Shown: positions 8,612 through 17,749, numbered from the stretch's first letter. The stretch: 64,000 nucleotides of DNA from Polyangiaceae bacterium (GCA_016719945.1 JADJYE010000032.1:186001-250000), one strand, 5' to 3'. Numbers and translations: made by a program. The notes: generated from the letters alone by a model not told the origin.

Positions 8612-9912
8612 AGCGACAGCGCCTCCCCTCGCTCGATCGCGCTGGCCGAGACGAACCGCACGGTCGAGCCAGCGGCCGCCCCCGCGCCGTCCGGAACGAC
8701 ACAGACCCACGACACCGGGATCCCCGCGGCGCCGAGGCGGTCGACGAGCGACGAGCGACGCGGGGATTGATCGGCCGTGATGAGCACGATCGAGCTGAGG
8801 CTCTTCGCCGCCTCTTCGATCGCACCCTCGACGGGCGCATCAGCGGCGGTGAGGTTGTACACGGCGAGTCGATCGAGCACGGCGTCGAGGGCCGCGCGAC
8901 CGCTGCGAGGCTCGATCGCGAAGCGATCGATGTCGAGCATGAGGGTGGAGAGCCCGCCCCCGTTCTTCACGAGGTGCGCGGCCACGCCGGCCGCGAGGCT
9001 CAGCGCGGCCTCCTTCTCGAGCTCCCCCGCGGCGTCGCCGTCGAGCGCCAGGGCGATCCCGACGCGCTCGCTCTTCTCGGCGACGTACGACCGAACGTGG
9101 GGGACCCCCGTGCGCGCCCAGGTCCTCGCGTGGAGGTGCTTGAGCGGATCGCCAGACCGGTACGGCCGCACGGCGGCGAACTCGGCCTCCCCCTGCGACA
9201 CCGACAGGACCCGCGGGTCCCTCGTGGAGGGCAGCGCGTGCCGGAGCGAGAGCGCGGCGACGTGCGCGATCCGCGGGATGACCAGGAAGCGCGGCCCGTT
9301 GGAGACGCGCCGAGGGCCGATGGCGAGCCCGAACGGCACGAGCATGCCGACCTCGAACGAGTCGATGTGGTGCTCGCCGCGCGCGAGGAAGCGCGCTTCC
9401 GCGTGGGTGGTGACCGACGTGCCGGGGCGGACGGTGGCGATCGACTCGGGCGGAGAGATCCACTGCCCGTCCCAGGGGAGGAACGGCGCCCCGACCCGGA
9501 GGGTCGCCAGCCGCCGCGTGCCCTGGTTCGTGAGCGTGACCACGAAGCGCTGGACCTCGCCCAGCGACACCCGCATCGGCGCCTCGGCTTGCACGGCGAG
9601 GCCGTAGGCGCGGAAGAACGGACGCGCCGCGAGGGAGGCGACGATGAGCCCCGACAGCATCGCGAACAGGAGGTGGACCTGGGTCTGGGTGACGTCGAGC
9701 CCGGCGAACCCGATCATCAGGGTGACCAGGAACATCACCCGACCCTCCCTGGAGAGCGCGACGTAGGCCGCGAACAAGGGTGCAGCGAGGCGGCCCGGCA
9801 CGCTCTTTCGGAACCGATCGCGCTCGGATTTCTTGGCGGGGATGAAGATGTGGTTGAGGCGGGCTAGCTCGCGCTTGGAGCGCAGCGTCTTCCACAGCTT
9901 CGCGGCCGTCAT
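8608..9912 (-). CDS. DUF58 (vWA-like) membrane protein
   Basis: A 434-residue protein starting at ATG 9912, whose ATGA overlaps the stop of the MoxR gene. Two close hydrophobic helices (about 40-80) follow a basic N-terminus. A beta-sandwich-like region follows, then the DUF58 hallmark V-R-P-Y-R-S-G-D-P-L-K-H-L-H near residue 249 and a vWA-like alpha/beta domain to the end. The vWA domain here shows no clear DxSxS, as is frequent in DUF58. DUF58 proteins work with MoxR ATPases, which may remodel them or deliver metal or a partner to them. The gene is flanked by four-base overlaps on both sides, so the three products are probably made in fixed ratio. Confidence 0.9.
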   Translation of the reverse strand: MTAAKLWKTLRSKRELARLNHIFIPAKKSERDRFRKSVPGRLAAPLFAAYVALSREGRVMFLVTLMIGFAGLDVTQTQVHLLFAMLSGLIVASLAARPFFRAYGLAVQAEAPMRVSLGEVQRFVVTLTNQGTRRLATLRVGAPFLPWDGQWISPPESIATVRPGTSVTTHAEARFLARGEHHIDSFEVGMLVPFGLAIGPRRVSNGPRFLVIPRIAHVAALSLRHALPSTRDPRVLSVSQGEAEFAAVRPYRSGDPLKHLHARTWARTGVPHVRSYVAEKSERVGIALALDGDAAGELEKEAALSLAAGVAAHLVKNGGGLSTLMLDIDRFAIEPRSGRAALDAVLDRLAVYNLTAADAPVEGAIEEAAKSLSSIVLITADQSPRRSSLVDRLGAAGIPVSWVCVVPDGAGAAAGSTVRFVSASAIERGEALSL

Positions 9913-10868
9913 AGGGGCACGCTGGTGGCCTTGATGACCTCCTCGAGCACGCTCGCTGCTCCGCGGCCTCCGTACCTCGCACGTTCGGTCACCATGATTC
10001 GATGACCCAGGACGCTCGAAGCGAGGTGCTGGACATCGTCGGGCGTCACGTAGCTCTTGCCCTCGAGGAAGGCGCGCGCCTGGCACGCTCGATAGAGGAT
10101 GAGCGTGCCTCGCGGGCTGACGCCTAGCGCGACGTCGGCGTGATCGCGCGTCGCCTGCACGATGCGGCGCATGTAGCGCGCGACACGCTCCTCCACGCGC
10201 ACGTGCCTGACCGCGCCGATGATGGTGATGAGCTCCGCTCGCGTCGCGACCGGGTGCACCGCGGCCAGCGGATCACGCTCCTTGCGGTCGAACAGCATCT
10301 CCAGCTCGTCGGCCTCGGCCGGGTACCCCACCGAGAGCCTCAGCACGAACCGATCGAGCTGAGCCTCCGGCAGCGGGTAGGTCCCCTGGAAATCGACCGG
10401 GTTTTGGGTCGCCAAGACGAGGAACGGCGACGGCAGCTTCATGGTCGTCCCGTCGATGGTGACCTGCTCCTCGCTCATGGCCTCGAGCAGCGCGGATTGG
10501 GTGCGCGGCGACGCGCGGTTGATCTCGTCGGCCAAGAGCACGTTCACGAAGATCGGTCCGCGCTGGAAGCTCAGCGTCCCCTCGCGAGGGTGCAGCGTGT
10601 GGGTGCCGAGGATATCGGACGGGAGCAGGTCCGGGGTGAACTGGACGCGGGCGAAATCGAGATCGAGCGCGCGCGCGAAGCTCTTGGCGAGCGTGGTCTT
10701 GCCGACGCCGGGGACGTCCTCGATGAGGACATGACCTCCCGAGAGCGCCCCGACCAGGAGGAGGTCGATCGCCTCGGGCTTGCCGCGGATGACTCCGGCG
10801 AGGGTCTTCCTGAGGCGGTCGAGGACGGCGCCGCTCTCGGTCGGCGTGCTGACGGCGGCTTCGATCAC
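9909..10868 (-). CDS. MoxR-family AAA+ ATPase
   Basis: A 319-residue protein of normal MoxR length. Walker A is G-V-G-K-T-T-L-A-K (about residue 58), Walker B L-A-D-E-I-N-R-A (about 120), sensor 1 A-T-Q-N-P, and the arginine-finger region L-P-E-A-Q-L-D-R-F follows, all diagnostic of MoxR. The C-terminal lid contains G-V-S-P-R-G. It is a cytoplasmic chaperone-like ATPase expected to act on the DUF58 protein encoded next. It is the first gene of the operon. Its start at 10868 lies 96 bases from the divergent hotdog-fold gene, and that gap must hold both promoters. Confidence 0.95.
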   Translation of the reverse strand: MIEAAVSTPTESGAVLDRLRKTLAGVIRGKPEAIDLLLVGALSGGHVLIEDVPGVGKTTLAKSFARALDLDFARVQFTPDLLPSDILGTHTLHPREGTLSFQRGPIFVNVLLADEINRASPRTQSALLEAMSEEQVTIDGTTMKLPSPFLVLATQNPVDFQGTYPLPEAQLDRFVLRLSVGYPAEADELEMLFDRKERDPLAAVHPVATRAELITIIGAVRHVRVEERVARYMRRIVQATRDHADVALGVSPRGTLILYRACQARAFLEGKSYVTPDDVQHLASSVLGHRIMVTERARYGGRGAASVLEEVIKATSVPL

Positions 10869-10964
10869 GGGGAACCAACTGTCGCAAGCCCGGAGAACTT
10901 CCTCAAGCCGGTTGCATCGCCGCGGGCGCTGTGGGACCTGATCTCGGCTTCACACGGCACGCTC

Positions 10965-11495
10965 ATGGACCTCCAAGCGACCCTCTCCTTCCTCAACCCC
11001 AAGGCCATCTCCTCGGGCGACCGCAACGTCGTTCGACAGATGTGGGACAAGCTCTCTGGTCTGCCGCTCGGGAAGAAGCTCTTCTCCAAGGCGATCGGGA
11101 TGGCCGCCCCCTACACGTCGACGATCGACGCGAAGGTGGAGCAGCTGCGCGTGGGGTACTCGGAGGTGAGGATGTTCGACAAGCCGGGCGTCCGCAACCA
11201 CCTCTCATGCGTCCACGCGGTCGCCCTCGTGAACCTCGCGGAGCTGACGGGGAACCTGGCGGTCGCGTATTCGCTTCCCGACGACGCGCGCTTCATCGTC
11301 GCGGGCCTGTCGATCGAGTACCTGAAGAAGGCCCGCGGCACCCTCCGGGGAACGAGCGAGTGCCCGGTGCCCGCGACCAGCGAGCGCAAGGAGTACCTGG
11401 TTCCGGTCAGCATCTGGAACGCGCTCGGCGAAGAGGTCGCTCGCGCAGAGCTGCGCACGCTGGTGGGCCCCAAGACGCAGAAGGCCGACGGCTGA
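10965..11495 (+). CDS. DUF4442-like hotdog-fold protein
   Basis: A 176-residue protein from the ATG at 10965. Features typical of DUF4442 (PaaI-like hotdog thioesterase fold) are the N-terminal helix with L-P-L-G-K-K-L-F-S, the strand pair around P-Y-T-S-T-I-D, R-N-H-L-S-C-V-H-A-V-A-L-V-N-L-A-E at the position of the hotdog helix, and a long central strand. The acidic residue of the helix (NLAE) is where thioesterases place a catalytic Glu or Asp. The substrate would be an acyl thioester but is not known. No Shine-Dalgarno sequence is evident, and the frame is open upstream without a better start. Confidence 0.75.
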   Translation: MDLQATLSFLNPKAISSGDRNVVRQMWDKLSGLPLGKKLFSKAIGMAAPYTSTIDAKVEQLRVGYSEVRMFDKPGVRNHLSCVHAVALVNLAELTGNLAVAYSLPDDARFIVAGLSIEYLKKARGTLRGTSECPVPATSERKEYLVPVSIWNALGEEVARAELRTLVGPKTQKADG

Positions 11496-11502
11496 GGCCA
11501 AC

Positions 11503-12924
11503 GTGAGGGGGGGGCTCGGCCGCGCGCTGCTCGCCGTCGGGGCGCTCGCCGGCTGCGACGGCGCGGTCGCGTCGGAGGCGCCGGCGCCCGTCGCATCGTC
11601 CAGCGCTGGCGAGGCCGTGGGTCCTGCTGTCGCCACCGCGTCCGCGGTCGAGTCGGTCGCGGCCATGAGCGCAGCCCCCGCGGGCGCGCCCTCCGCCCCC
11701 GCTCCCCCTGTCCTCTCGGCCACCAGCGACCCGCTGGTCATCACCCTCCACCGCCAGCGCATCGAGACGGACTTCAGCAAGCGGCCGTTCTATTTCAGCG
11801 CCGCGTTCGACGGCAGCCTCCGGTACTCGCTGTGGCTGCGTGCCCTCGAGCGCGGCCGCGCGATGAAGAAGAAGCACGGCAAGACGGCCCACCTCACGTT
11901 CTTCGTAAACGCGGCCTTCTACTCGACCCAGCCGGGCCCGAGCGACGTCGGCAAGGCGATGTCTCGCGCGGAGGTGCTAGCGCGCCGTGCCCTCACGCAG
12001 CAGGCGATCAACGAGGGCCACGAGATCGCCGACCACGGGGTCGGCCACCACGATGGCCGATCGTTCACGAAGGCCGAGTGGCTGGCGGAGATCGATCGCT
12101 TCAGGGGCATCCTGGGCTGGCAGCTGTATCAGCCGGTCAACGGCGACGACGGCACGCCCGTGTTCCCGCGGTTCGCGCCGCTCGAGGGCGCGGCCCCTGG
12201 CGAGACGGGCGCGGCGTGCGCCACCGGGGCGGACTGCGCTGGGGGCTCCTGCCTCGCGCTGACCGAAGAGGTCCGCGTCTGCTCGCAGCCATGCAACCTC
12301 AAGGCGAAGTGCCCCCCTGGGACGGCCTGCGGAGCGCCCATGTTCCGGCAAGACACCGACGTGTGCGTCCCTGCGCCGCTCTACCCGATCGAGCTCGACG
12401 GCAAGGTGCTGTTCAACGAACGCGGCGAGCCCAACCGCAAGCACCCGCGGCTCGTCCCGTACGCGATCGTCGGCTACCGCGCCCCCTACCTCGCCGCGAA
12501 CGACGCGCTCTACGAGGCCCTCGCGGAGCGCGGGTACATCTACGACACGAGCCAGTCGGCGAGCCCCGGACCGCCCTTCTACTTCATCCCCCGCGAGTCG
12601 CCGCGCAAGGTGCTCGAGCTCGCGCTCATGCTCCACCCGGGCGCGGCCGCCATTCCGATGGACTACAACTACGCGCAGCTGGAGATCCCCGGCGCGCGCA
12701 TGAAGTCGGACTACGAGGCCGCGATCTTGAGCTCGTACGCGAAGGGGCGAGTCCCGTGGAACGTCGGCCACCATTTCGCCATGTGGGAGGAGGGCGCGTA
12801 CCTCGACGCGCTCGAGTGGACGGTCGACTTCGTCCTCGGCGGCTGCCCGGACGAGAGCGGCGCCGCGCGGTGCGAGGGCGGCGAGGTCGTCTCGTTTCGC
12901 GAGCTCGCTCAGCGTTTGGAGTAG
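11503..12924 (+). CDS. Polysaccharide-deacetylase-like lipoprotein
   Basis: A 473-residue protein starting at GTG 11503, seven bases after the preceding stop. The signal peptide ends A-L-A-G-C; an Ala/Ser/Pro linker runs to about residue 75. The NodB-like domain shows T-F-F-V-N (motif 1 region, without the usual paired Asp), H-E-I-A-D-H-G-V-G-H-H (metal-binding His pair, about residue 172) and G-Y-R-A-P-Y (motif 3, about 326). An insert of six or more Cys (about residues 235-275) interrupts the domain. The late V-G-H-H-F segment may supply the last His. It probably acts on an N-acetylated envelope or foreign glycan in the periplasm. The altered motif 1 leaves activity uncertain. Its end overlaps the converging small lipoprotein gene by 16 bases. 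Confidence 0.78.
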   Translation: MRGGLGRALLAVGALAGCDGAVASEAPAPVASSSAGEAVGPAVATASAVESVAAMSAAPAGAPSAPAPPVLSATSDPLVITLHRQRIETDFSKRPFYFSAAFDGSLRYSLWLRALERGRAMKKKHGKTAHLTFFVNAAFYSTQPGPSDVGKAMSRAEVLARRALTQQAINEGHEIADHGVGHHDGRSFTKAEWLAEIDRFRGILGWQLYQPVNGDDGTPVFPRFAPLEGAAPGETGAACATGADCAGGSCLALTEEVRVCSQPCNLKAKCPPGTACGAPMFRQDTDVCVPAPLYPIELDGKVLFNERGEPNRKHPRLVPYAIVGYRAPYLAANDALYEALAERGYIYDTSQSASPGPPFYFIPRESPRKVLELALMLHPGAAAIPMDYNYAQLEIPGARMKSDYEAAILSSYAKGRVPWNVGHHFAMWEEGAYLDALEWTVDFVLGGCPDESGAARCEGGEVVSFRELAQRLE

Positions 12925-13449
12925 GCGCAGCCCTTCGCTGACCCGGACGGCTCCAAGACGATCGTCCCGTCGAACCGGAGGCTCGTCACGAGCGGCGCGC
13001 CTTGTTTTTTGCTGATCGGTCGTCGACAGCGTGAGCTTGTCTGCGTCGAGCTTCCACGTGCCCTTGCGAACGACGATCCCCGACCAGACGCACATGGCGT
13101 CCTTCGGACACGGCGAGACGCGATCCTGTGCGTTGAACGTGCCGTCGGCGTCGAGGGAGAGCACGCGCTCGTACTTGCGTGCGTCACACGAGGGGCTCGA
13201 CCACGTGCCGACCGGGCCGCTCGCGGACGGAGGAGCGCTCGCCGTCGGCGCAGAGCTCACCGCGCTCGACGGGCCCGGGGCGCTCGCCGTTGGCGCGGGA
13301 GGAGCCGTCGCCGTTGGGCTGGCAGTCGACGCGGTCGCGGTCGCGATGCCCGAGGACGCGGGCGCCGTGGACGAGGTCGAGGATGCGCCCGTGCTGCAGG
13401 CAGTGAAGCAGAGCAGGGACAGCGCCTGGAGGATGGTGGTGGGGTTCAC
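12909..13449 (-). CDS. Small lipoprotein, apparently frame-shifted
   Basis: The N-terminal frame starts at ATG 13449 with a signal peptide ending F-T-A-C-S, followed by an Ala/Ser/Thr/Pro linker and a compact domain: G-T-W-S-S-P-S-C, then Y-E-R-V-L-S-L-D-A-D-G-T-F and G-T-W-K-L-D-A-D-K-L-T-L. This resembles small META or lipocalin-like copper-resistance style beta-barrels. Just after L-T-L-S-T-T-D-Q-Q the frame changes. Skipping one A in the A6 run (T6 at 13005-13010 on the plus strand) joins it to K-Q-G-A-P-L-V-T-S-L-R-F-D-G-T, a natural continuation ending CAYSKR at 12909. The span is 541 bases, one more than a whole number of codons. Product if corrected: 179 residues. Confidence 0.6.
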
Positions 13450-13476
13450 GGGTCGCCGCGCAACCTACCACGCGGC

Positions 13477-13933
13477 TCAGCCAGGCGTGGCCTCGCAGCG
13501 ACAGCCCGCGCTCGAGACGCGCCCCTCGGCCTTGACGACGCGCGCCCGTGCGAGCTCGCAGCGTGGGTCGGCGGGACCCGCGAGCCGGCACACGTATTCG
13601 GACGAGCGACGCATCGAGCCCAGCGCCTTGCACGCGAGCTCGCAGCGCGAGGCGGCCGTGCCGGTGTCGAGCTGCGAGGGCGTGGCCGAAGGCTGGGACG
13701 GGGGGATGGGCGGGTCGGACCGGCCGAGGGGCTGAGGGTCGGTGACCTTGGGGGAGAACACTTGCTCGAGGGTCTGCTCGGCCAGGGTCAGCTCGGCCTC
13801 GGCGTCGCTGAGGTGCTGCGCGCTGCTGACCTCCATCGAGCCGCCGGCCTTCGGGGTGACGGCTTCTGGAGAGGGAGCGGAGGCGCTGCAGCCCCACGCG
13901 GGGACGAGGAGCAACCAAGCGAGGCTCGCCCAT
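13477..13933 (-). CDS. Cys-containing small lipoprotein with frame-shifted start
   Basis: The body frame ends at 13477 and encodes a lipobox-bearing segment L-L-L-V-P-A-W-G-C, a short linker, a helix rich in Glu/Leu (LSDAEAELTLAEQTLEQVF), a Pro-rich stretch and a C-terminal Cys cluster (six Cys, RCELACK to GCRCEA). No in-frame start gives a full signal peptide. The ATG at 13933 would do so (M-A-S-L-A-W-L-L-L-V) if one G of the GGG at 13929-13931 were removed. I therefore read this as a 151-residue lipoprotein with one extra base right after its start codon. Function is unknown. It lies divergently, 33 bases from the VIT-VWA gene. Confidence 0.5.
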
Positions 13934-13966
13934 CGTAGGCTCTCGACACCGTTCCAGGAGGTCGAG

Positions 13967-15977
13967 ATGTCGAGGGCGAGTCGATCCGTCGAGGGCTGGC
14001 GAAGGGTGATGCTCTTCGTCGCCCTCTGCTTGTTCGCCTGCGCCCGCCCGCTGCCGCTCGAGGTTCCCAACGCTGGCCACGATACACCGGTCGCGCGGGC
14101 TGTCGAAGCCCGGCGCCACCCGGCGCTCGTCGCGGCGCGGCCGGGGGGCCCGAAGGATCTGGGCCCCGCGCCGCTGACCTCGGCCGGGGCGCTGGCGACT
14201 TTGTCGGTGAGGGGCCAGGGGTCGGCACAGGACGCTCCCGTGGCCCTCCCTCTGGTCGAGACGCGGTTCGTCATCACCCTGCATTCGCTGGTCGCCGAGG
14301 TCGAGGTCACGCAGCGGTTCGCGAACCCTCGGACGGAGCCGATCGAGGTCGTCTACGCCTTCCCGCTCCCCGACAACGCCGCGGTCTCGCAGCTGCGGCT
14401 CTCCGTCGGCGAGCGCTCCGACCTCGGCCCCTCGCGCCGGCCCTGCCGAGCGAACCGGGGCCGAGGTCTCGCTCACGGTCGTGGCGGATCCCGCGCTCGC
14501 CGAGGGGCCGTTCGAGTCAGTGAACCACGAGATCCTCGTGACGAAGGACCCGAAGGGGCGCTCTGCAGTGACGCTCGCCCAGAAGGATCGCATCGCGAAC
14601 CGCGACTTCGTGCTGCGCTTCCGCGTCGCCGAGGCGCAGCCGCGGGCCCAGCTGCTGCTGTCTTCGGCAGAAGATGGCTATTTCTCCCTGGTCGTCGATC
14701 CTCCGGACGTGGACCTCGCGGAGGAGCTCGGTCCGCGCGAGCTGATCCTGGTGGTGGACGTGTCGGGCTCGATGAAGGGCGCCCCCCTCGCCCTGGCGAA
14801 GCGCGCCGCCGCGCTCACGCTCGCGGCGCTGCGCCCCACGGATCGCTTCGATGTGCTCACCTTCTCGGGCCGGACCATCCGGCTCTTCCCGGCGCCGCGG
14901 CCCGCGACACGAGCCAACGTCGACGCGGCGCTGGAGATGATCGACCGCGCCGCTGCCGGCGGCGGCACGATGATGCTCGACGCGCTGGCCGAGGCGTTCG
15001 GTGCCCGACCCGCGGGCCTTGCCCAGCGCTCCGTCCTGTTCTTCACCGATGGCTTCGTCAGCGTGGAGGACGAGCTCGTGAAGACGACACGGGACTTCGT
15101 CACCTCCGAGCGCGAGGCCGGCAGGAAGGCCCGCGTCTTCGGCGTCGGCGTCGGGCCCGCGCCGAACCGGGCCCTGCTGGAGGCGGTCTCGCGAGAGGGG
15201 GACGGGGCGTTCGAGGTGCTCTACGCGCGAGACGATCCCGAACGAGCCGTCGCGGCGGTCCTCGGCCTGATCGACCGCGCGATCTTGACCGACGTCGTCG
15301 TCGACTGGGGAGGTGCGTCGGTCTCCGAGCTGGCGCCGAGCCGCGTTCCCGACCTGTTCGCGAGCCACCCGCTCGTCGTGCACGGTCGCTTCGCGCGGCC
15401 GCCCTCGCGCGCCCCTGTCATCCGCGCCCAGGGCGCCGCGGGGCCGATCGAGATCCCTGTGGTCGTCGCGCCGCTCGCGAAGGGTGACCGTCGTGACGTG
15501 TTGGGCGTGCTCTGGGCACGCGCGCGCATCGGCGAGCTCGAGCTCGAGCTCGCTACCGGCAGCGCGACCGCGAAGGAGACGATCACCCAGCTCGGCGCGA
15601 CGTTCCACCTCCTCACCCGCTTCACGAGCTTCGTGGCGATCGACGCCTCGCAGCGCGCGGCGGACCCCGCCCGCCTCCGGCTCCTCCAACCCGCCGAGGC
15701 GCTCGATGATGCTGCAGGGGGCATGAGCCTCTCCGGCGCCGCAAAGAAGAAGGACGTCGACCAAGAGCACGTCGACGGGCGCGCGAGCGAGGGACAGGCT
15801 GCGCCCGCATCCCCCGCGCCCCCTCCCGCGGCGCCGAGCGCGTACCGGCGCGGGTGCGCGTGCTCACTCGCCGCCGACCTCGACGCGCCGCCGCTCGGCT
15901 GGCTCGGTCTCCTCACGGCGGCGCTCTGCGCGCACCGGCGCCATCGCCGCCGGCTTCGGGCTATAAGGCGCCATTGA
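13967..15977 (+). pseudogene. VIT-VWA lipoprotein gene with internal deletion and frame change
   Basis: The first frame starts at ATG 13967 with a lipoprotein signal (F-A-C-A). It enters a VIT domain (E-V-T-Q-R-F-A-N-P, then Y-A-F-P-L-P-D-N-A-A-V-S) and breaks down after L-S-V-G-E-R near 14415. The second frame resumes with G-A-E-V-S-L-T-V-V-A-D-P and carries a full VWA domain with MIDAS D-V-S-G-S-M (about 14758). The tail is G-C-A-C-S, a hydrophobic helix and Arg/His residues: a MYXO-CTERM-like sorting signal. Compared with the intact paralogue at 30654-33209, roughly 100 residues of VIT core, including the conserved A-L-L-E-Q-E-R, are missing. As read it cannot make the normal protein; a collapsed assembly is the other explanation. 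Its last base overlaps the hflX start. Confidence 0.7.
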
Positions 15978-17416
15978 TGTCCTCCGATGAAAAAGACCGC
16001 CCGAAGGCGGTGCTCGTCTCGCTCCAGCTGCTCGGCGTCACCGACGAACAGCACGACGCCGATCTCGCCGAGCTCGGCAGGCTCGTCCACACCCTCGGCC
16101 TGCGCGTCGTGGGGAGCGTCAGCCAACGGAGGGCACACCCCCGAGCCGGCACCGTCCTCGGTCTGGGCAAGCTCACCGAGCTCGCCAGGTGGACGGGCGG
16201 CAGCGGGGAGGTGGCGTCGCATACACCGCGCAAGAACAAGCTGAGGCAGCGTCGCGAGAAGGAGGCCGAGGCCGAGGGCGAGCCCGCCGAGACCGAGCCG
16301 GCCGAGACCGAAGAGCACGACGAAGCTCAGCACGACGACCTCGAGGCGCACGGTCAGGAGGACGACGCGCACCACGACGAGCAGGCCCCGGGCCCGAGCG
16401 CACAGGCCGAGGTGGTCGTCGTCGATCACGAGCTCAGCCCGCGCGAGGCGCGCAACCTCGAGCGCGCGACAGGCGCCGAGGTCATCGACCGAAGCCAGGT
16501 GATCGTCGAGATCTTCCACCGGCACGCGAAGAGCCGCGAGGCGAGGCTGCAGGTGGAGATCGCGCGGCTGACGTACGTCGCGCCACGCCTGCGCGAGGCG
16601 GGCGCCGGGGCCGATCGCCAGCGCGGCGGCATCGGCGGTAAGGGCGCAGGGGAGAGCGCCGTCGAGCTCGACCGCCGGCGCATCCGTGATCGCATCGCCG
16701 AGCTCAAGCGGGAGATCGCGCACATCCAGGCCGAGCAGCAGAACCGAAGGAGCGCGCGGCGCGACCAGCGCCGGGTCGCGCTCGTCGGCTACACCAACGC
16801 CGGCAAGTCATCCCTGATGCGCGCCCTCACCGGCAGCGAGGTCTACGTCGCCGACAAGCTCTTCGCCACCCTCGACACCACGGTCCGCTCACTCAAGCCG
16901 GAGACCGAGCCGCGCATCTTGGTGAGCGACACGGTCGGGTTCATCAAGAAGCTGCCTCACCAGCTCGTCGCGTCGTTCAAGTCGACGCTCGACGAGGCCC
17001 TCGAGGCGTCGCTGCTGCTGTACCTGGTCGACGCCTCCGACCCGACGTTCGAGTCCCAGCTCGAGACGACGCGCAGCGTCCTCGCGGAGATCGGCGCCGA
17101 CACGGTGCCGTCGACGATCGTCCTCAACAAGCGCGATCGCCTGACCGAGGACCAGATCCACGCCCTGGCGGCGCGCTTTCCGGACGCCCTCCTCGTCTCG
17201 GCGCGCGACAGGTCCGACGTGTCGAAGGTGCGGGACTTCATCGTGTCGTTCTTCGACGGCGAGCTGGTCGAGGACGAGATCTTCGTGCCCTATGAACAGC
17301 ACGCGCGGGTGAGGAAGATCCACGACTCGATGACGGTGCTCGGCGAGCGCCACGACGAGCAAGGCACCCACGTCCGCGTGAGGGCGCCCCGAGCCTCGAT
17401 CGACAGGCTCGCGTAG
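15977..17416 (+). CDS. hflX: GTPase HflX with acidic insert
   Basis: A 479-residue ribosome-associated GTPase (E. coli HflX is 426). The ATG at 15977 overlaps the preceding stop (TGATG). The N-terminal HflX domain holds the conserved G-T-V-L-G-L-G-K-L near residue 55 and, after a break, V-V-V-D-H-E-L-S-P-R-E-A-R-N-L-E; then G-G-I-G-G-K-G-A-G-E-S. The G domain carries G1 G-Y-T-N-A-G-K-S-S (about 269), G3 D-T-V-G-F and G4 N-K-R-D. Residues about 80-145 are an insert: a basic patch (RKNKLRQRREKE) followed by some 45 mostly Glu/Asp/His/Ala residues, in a position where other HflX proteins have a short loop. HflX splits stalled or hibernating ribosomes; the insert probably modulates that or another interaction. 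Confidence 0.93.
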   Translation: MSSDEKDRPKAVLVSLQLLGVTDEQHDADLAELGRLVHTLGLRVVGSVSQRRAHPRAGTVLGLGKLTELARWTGGSGEVASHTPRKNKLRQRREKEAEAEGEPAETEPAETEEHDEAQHDDLEAHGQEDDAHHDEQAPGPSAQAEVVVVDHELSPREARNLERATGAEVIDRSQVIVEIFHRHAKSREARLQVEIARLTYVAPRLREAGAGADRQRGGIGGKGAGESAVELDRRRIRDRIAELKREIAHIQAEQQNRRSARRDQRRVALVGYTNAGKSSLMRALTGSEVYVADKLFATLDTTVRSLKPETEPRILVSDTVGFIKKLPHQLVASFKSTLDEALEASLLLYLVDASDPTFESQLETTRSVLAEIGADTVPSTIVLNKRDRLTEDQIHALAARFPDALLVSARDRSDVSKVRDFIVSFFDGELVEDEIFVPYEQHARVRKIHDSMTVLGERHDEQGTHVRVRAPRASIDRLA

Positions 17417-17497
17417 CTCCGAGGTGGCAGCGAGCGCCCTCCAGATGTGTTAGCTCGGGGTCGGAGCTCCGCCGCCCCTCCAACCGAGTGAGGAACC

Positions 17498-17695
17498 GTG
17501 TCGAATCAGTCCCCCTGCCCCCACATCTCGGGCTGCGAGATGTTCACGCAATTCAAGTTATCCGACTCCCTCGCGGTCTGGAAGCTGCGCTACTGCGAGG
17601 ACGACTACGAGCGATGCGCGCGCTTCCAGCGGACCTGTCAAGGCCACCCCGTCCCCGCCACCCTCCTGCCCAACGGACAGCTGCTCCGCAAATAG
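17498..17695 (+). CDS. 65-residue Cys-containing conserved-looking protein
   Basis: The GTG start is preceded by GAGG at the right distance. The protein has five Cys (C-P-H, G-C-E-M-F, Y-C-E-D-D-Y-E-R-C, T-C-Q-G) and ends L-L-P-N-G-Q-L-L-R-K. The C-P-H-x-x-x-x-C and C-x6-C spacing could hold a metal or cluster, and there is no signal peptide, so it is likely cytoplasmic. I recall similar short proteins in myxobacteria but know no function. It follows hflX by 81 bases. Confidence 0.65.
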   Translation: MSNQSPCPHISGCEMFTQFKLSDSLAVWKLRYCEDDYERCARFQRTCQGHPVPATLLPNGQLLRK

Positions 17696-17749
17696 CCCCG
17701 CCTCTCGGCTCGCGAGCGCGAGCTCGACGCTGTGCTTCGCGCGCCAAAG

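Noticed and set aside
17417..17497. tRNA gene in the gap after hflX
   Set aside because: Length fits, but no acceptor, anticodon or T-arm pairing and no TTCRANY-like block is present.
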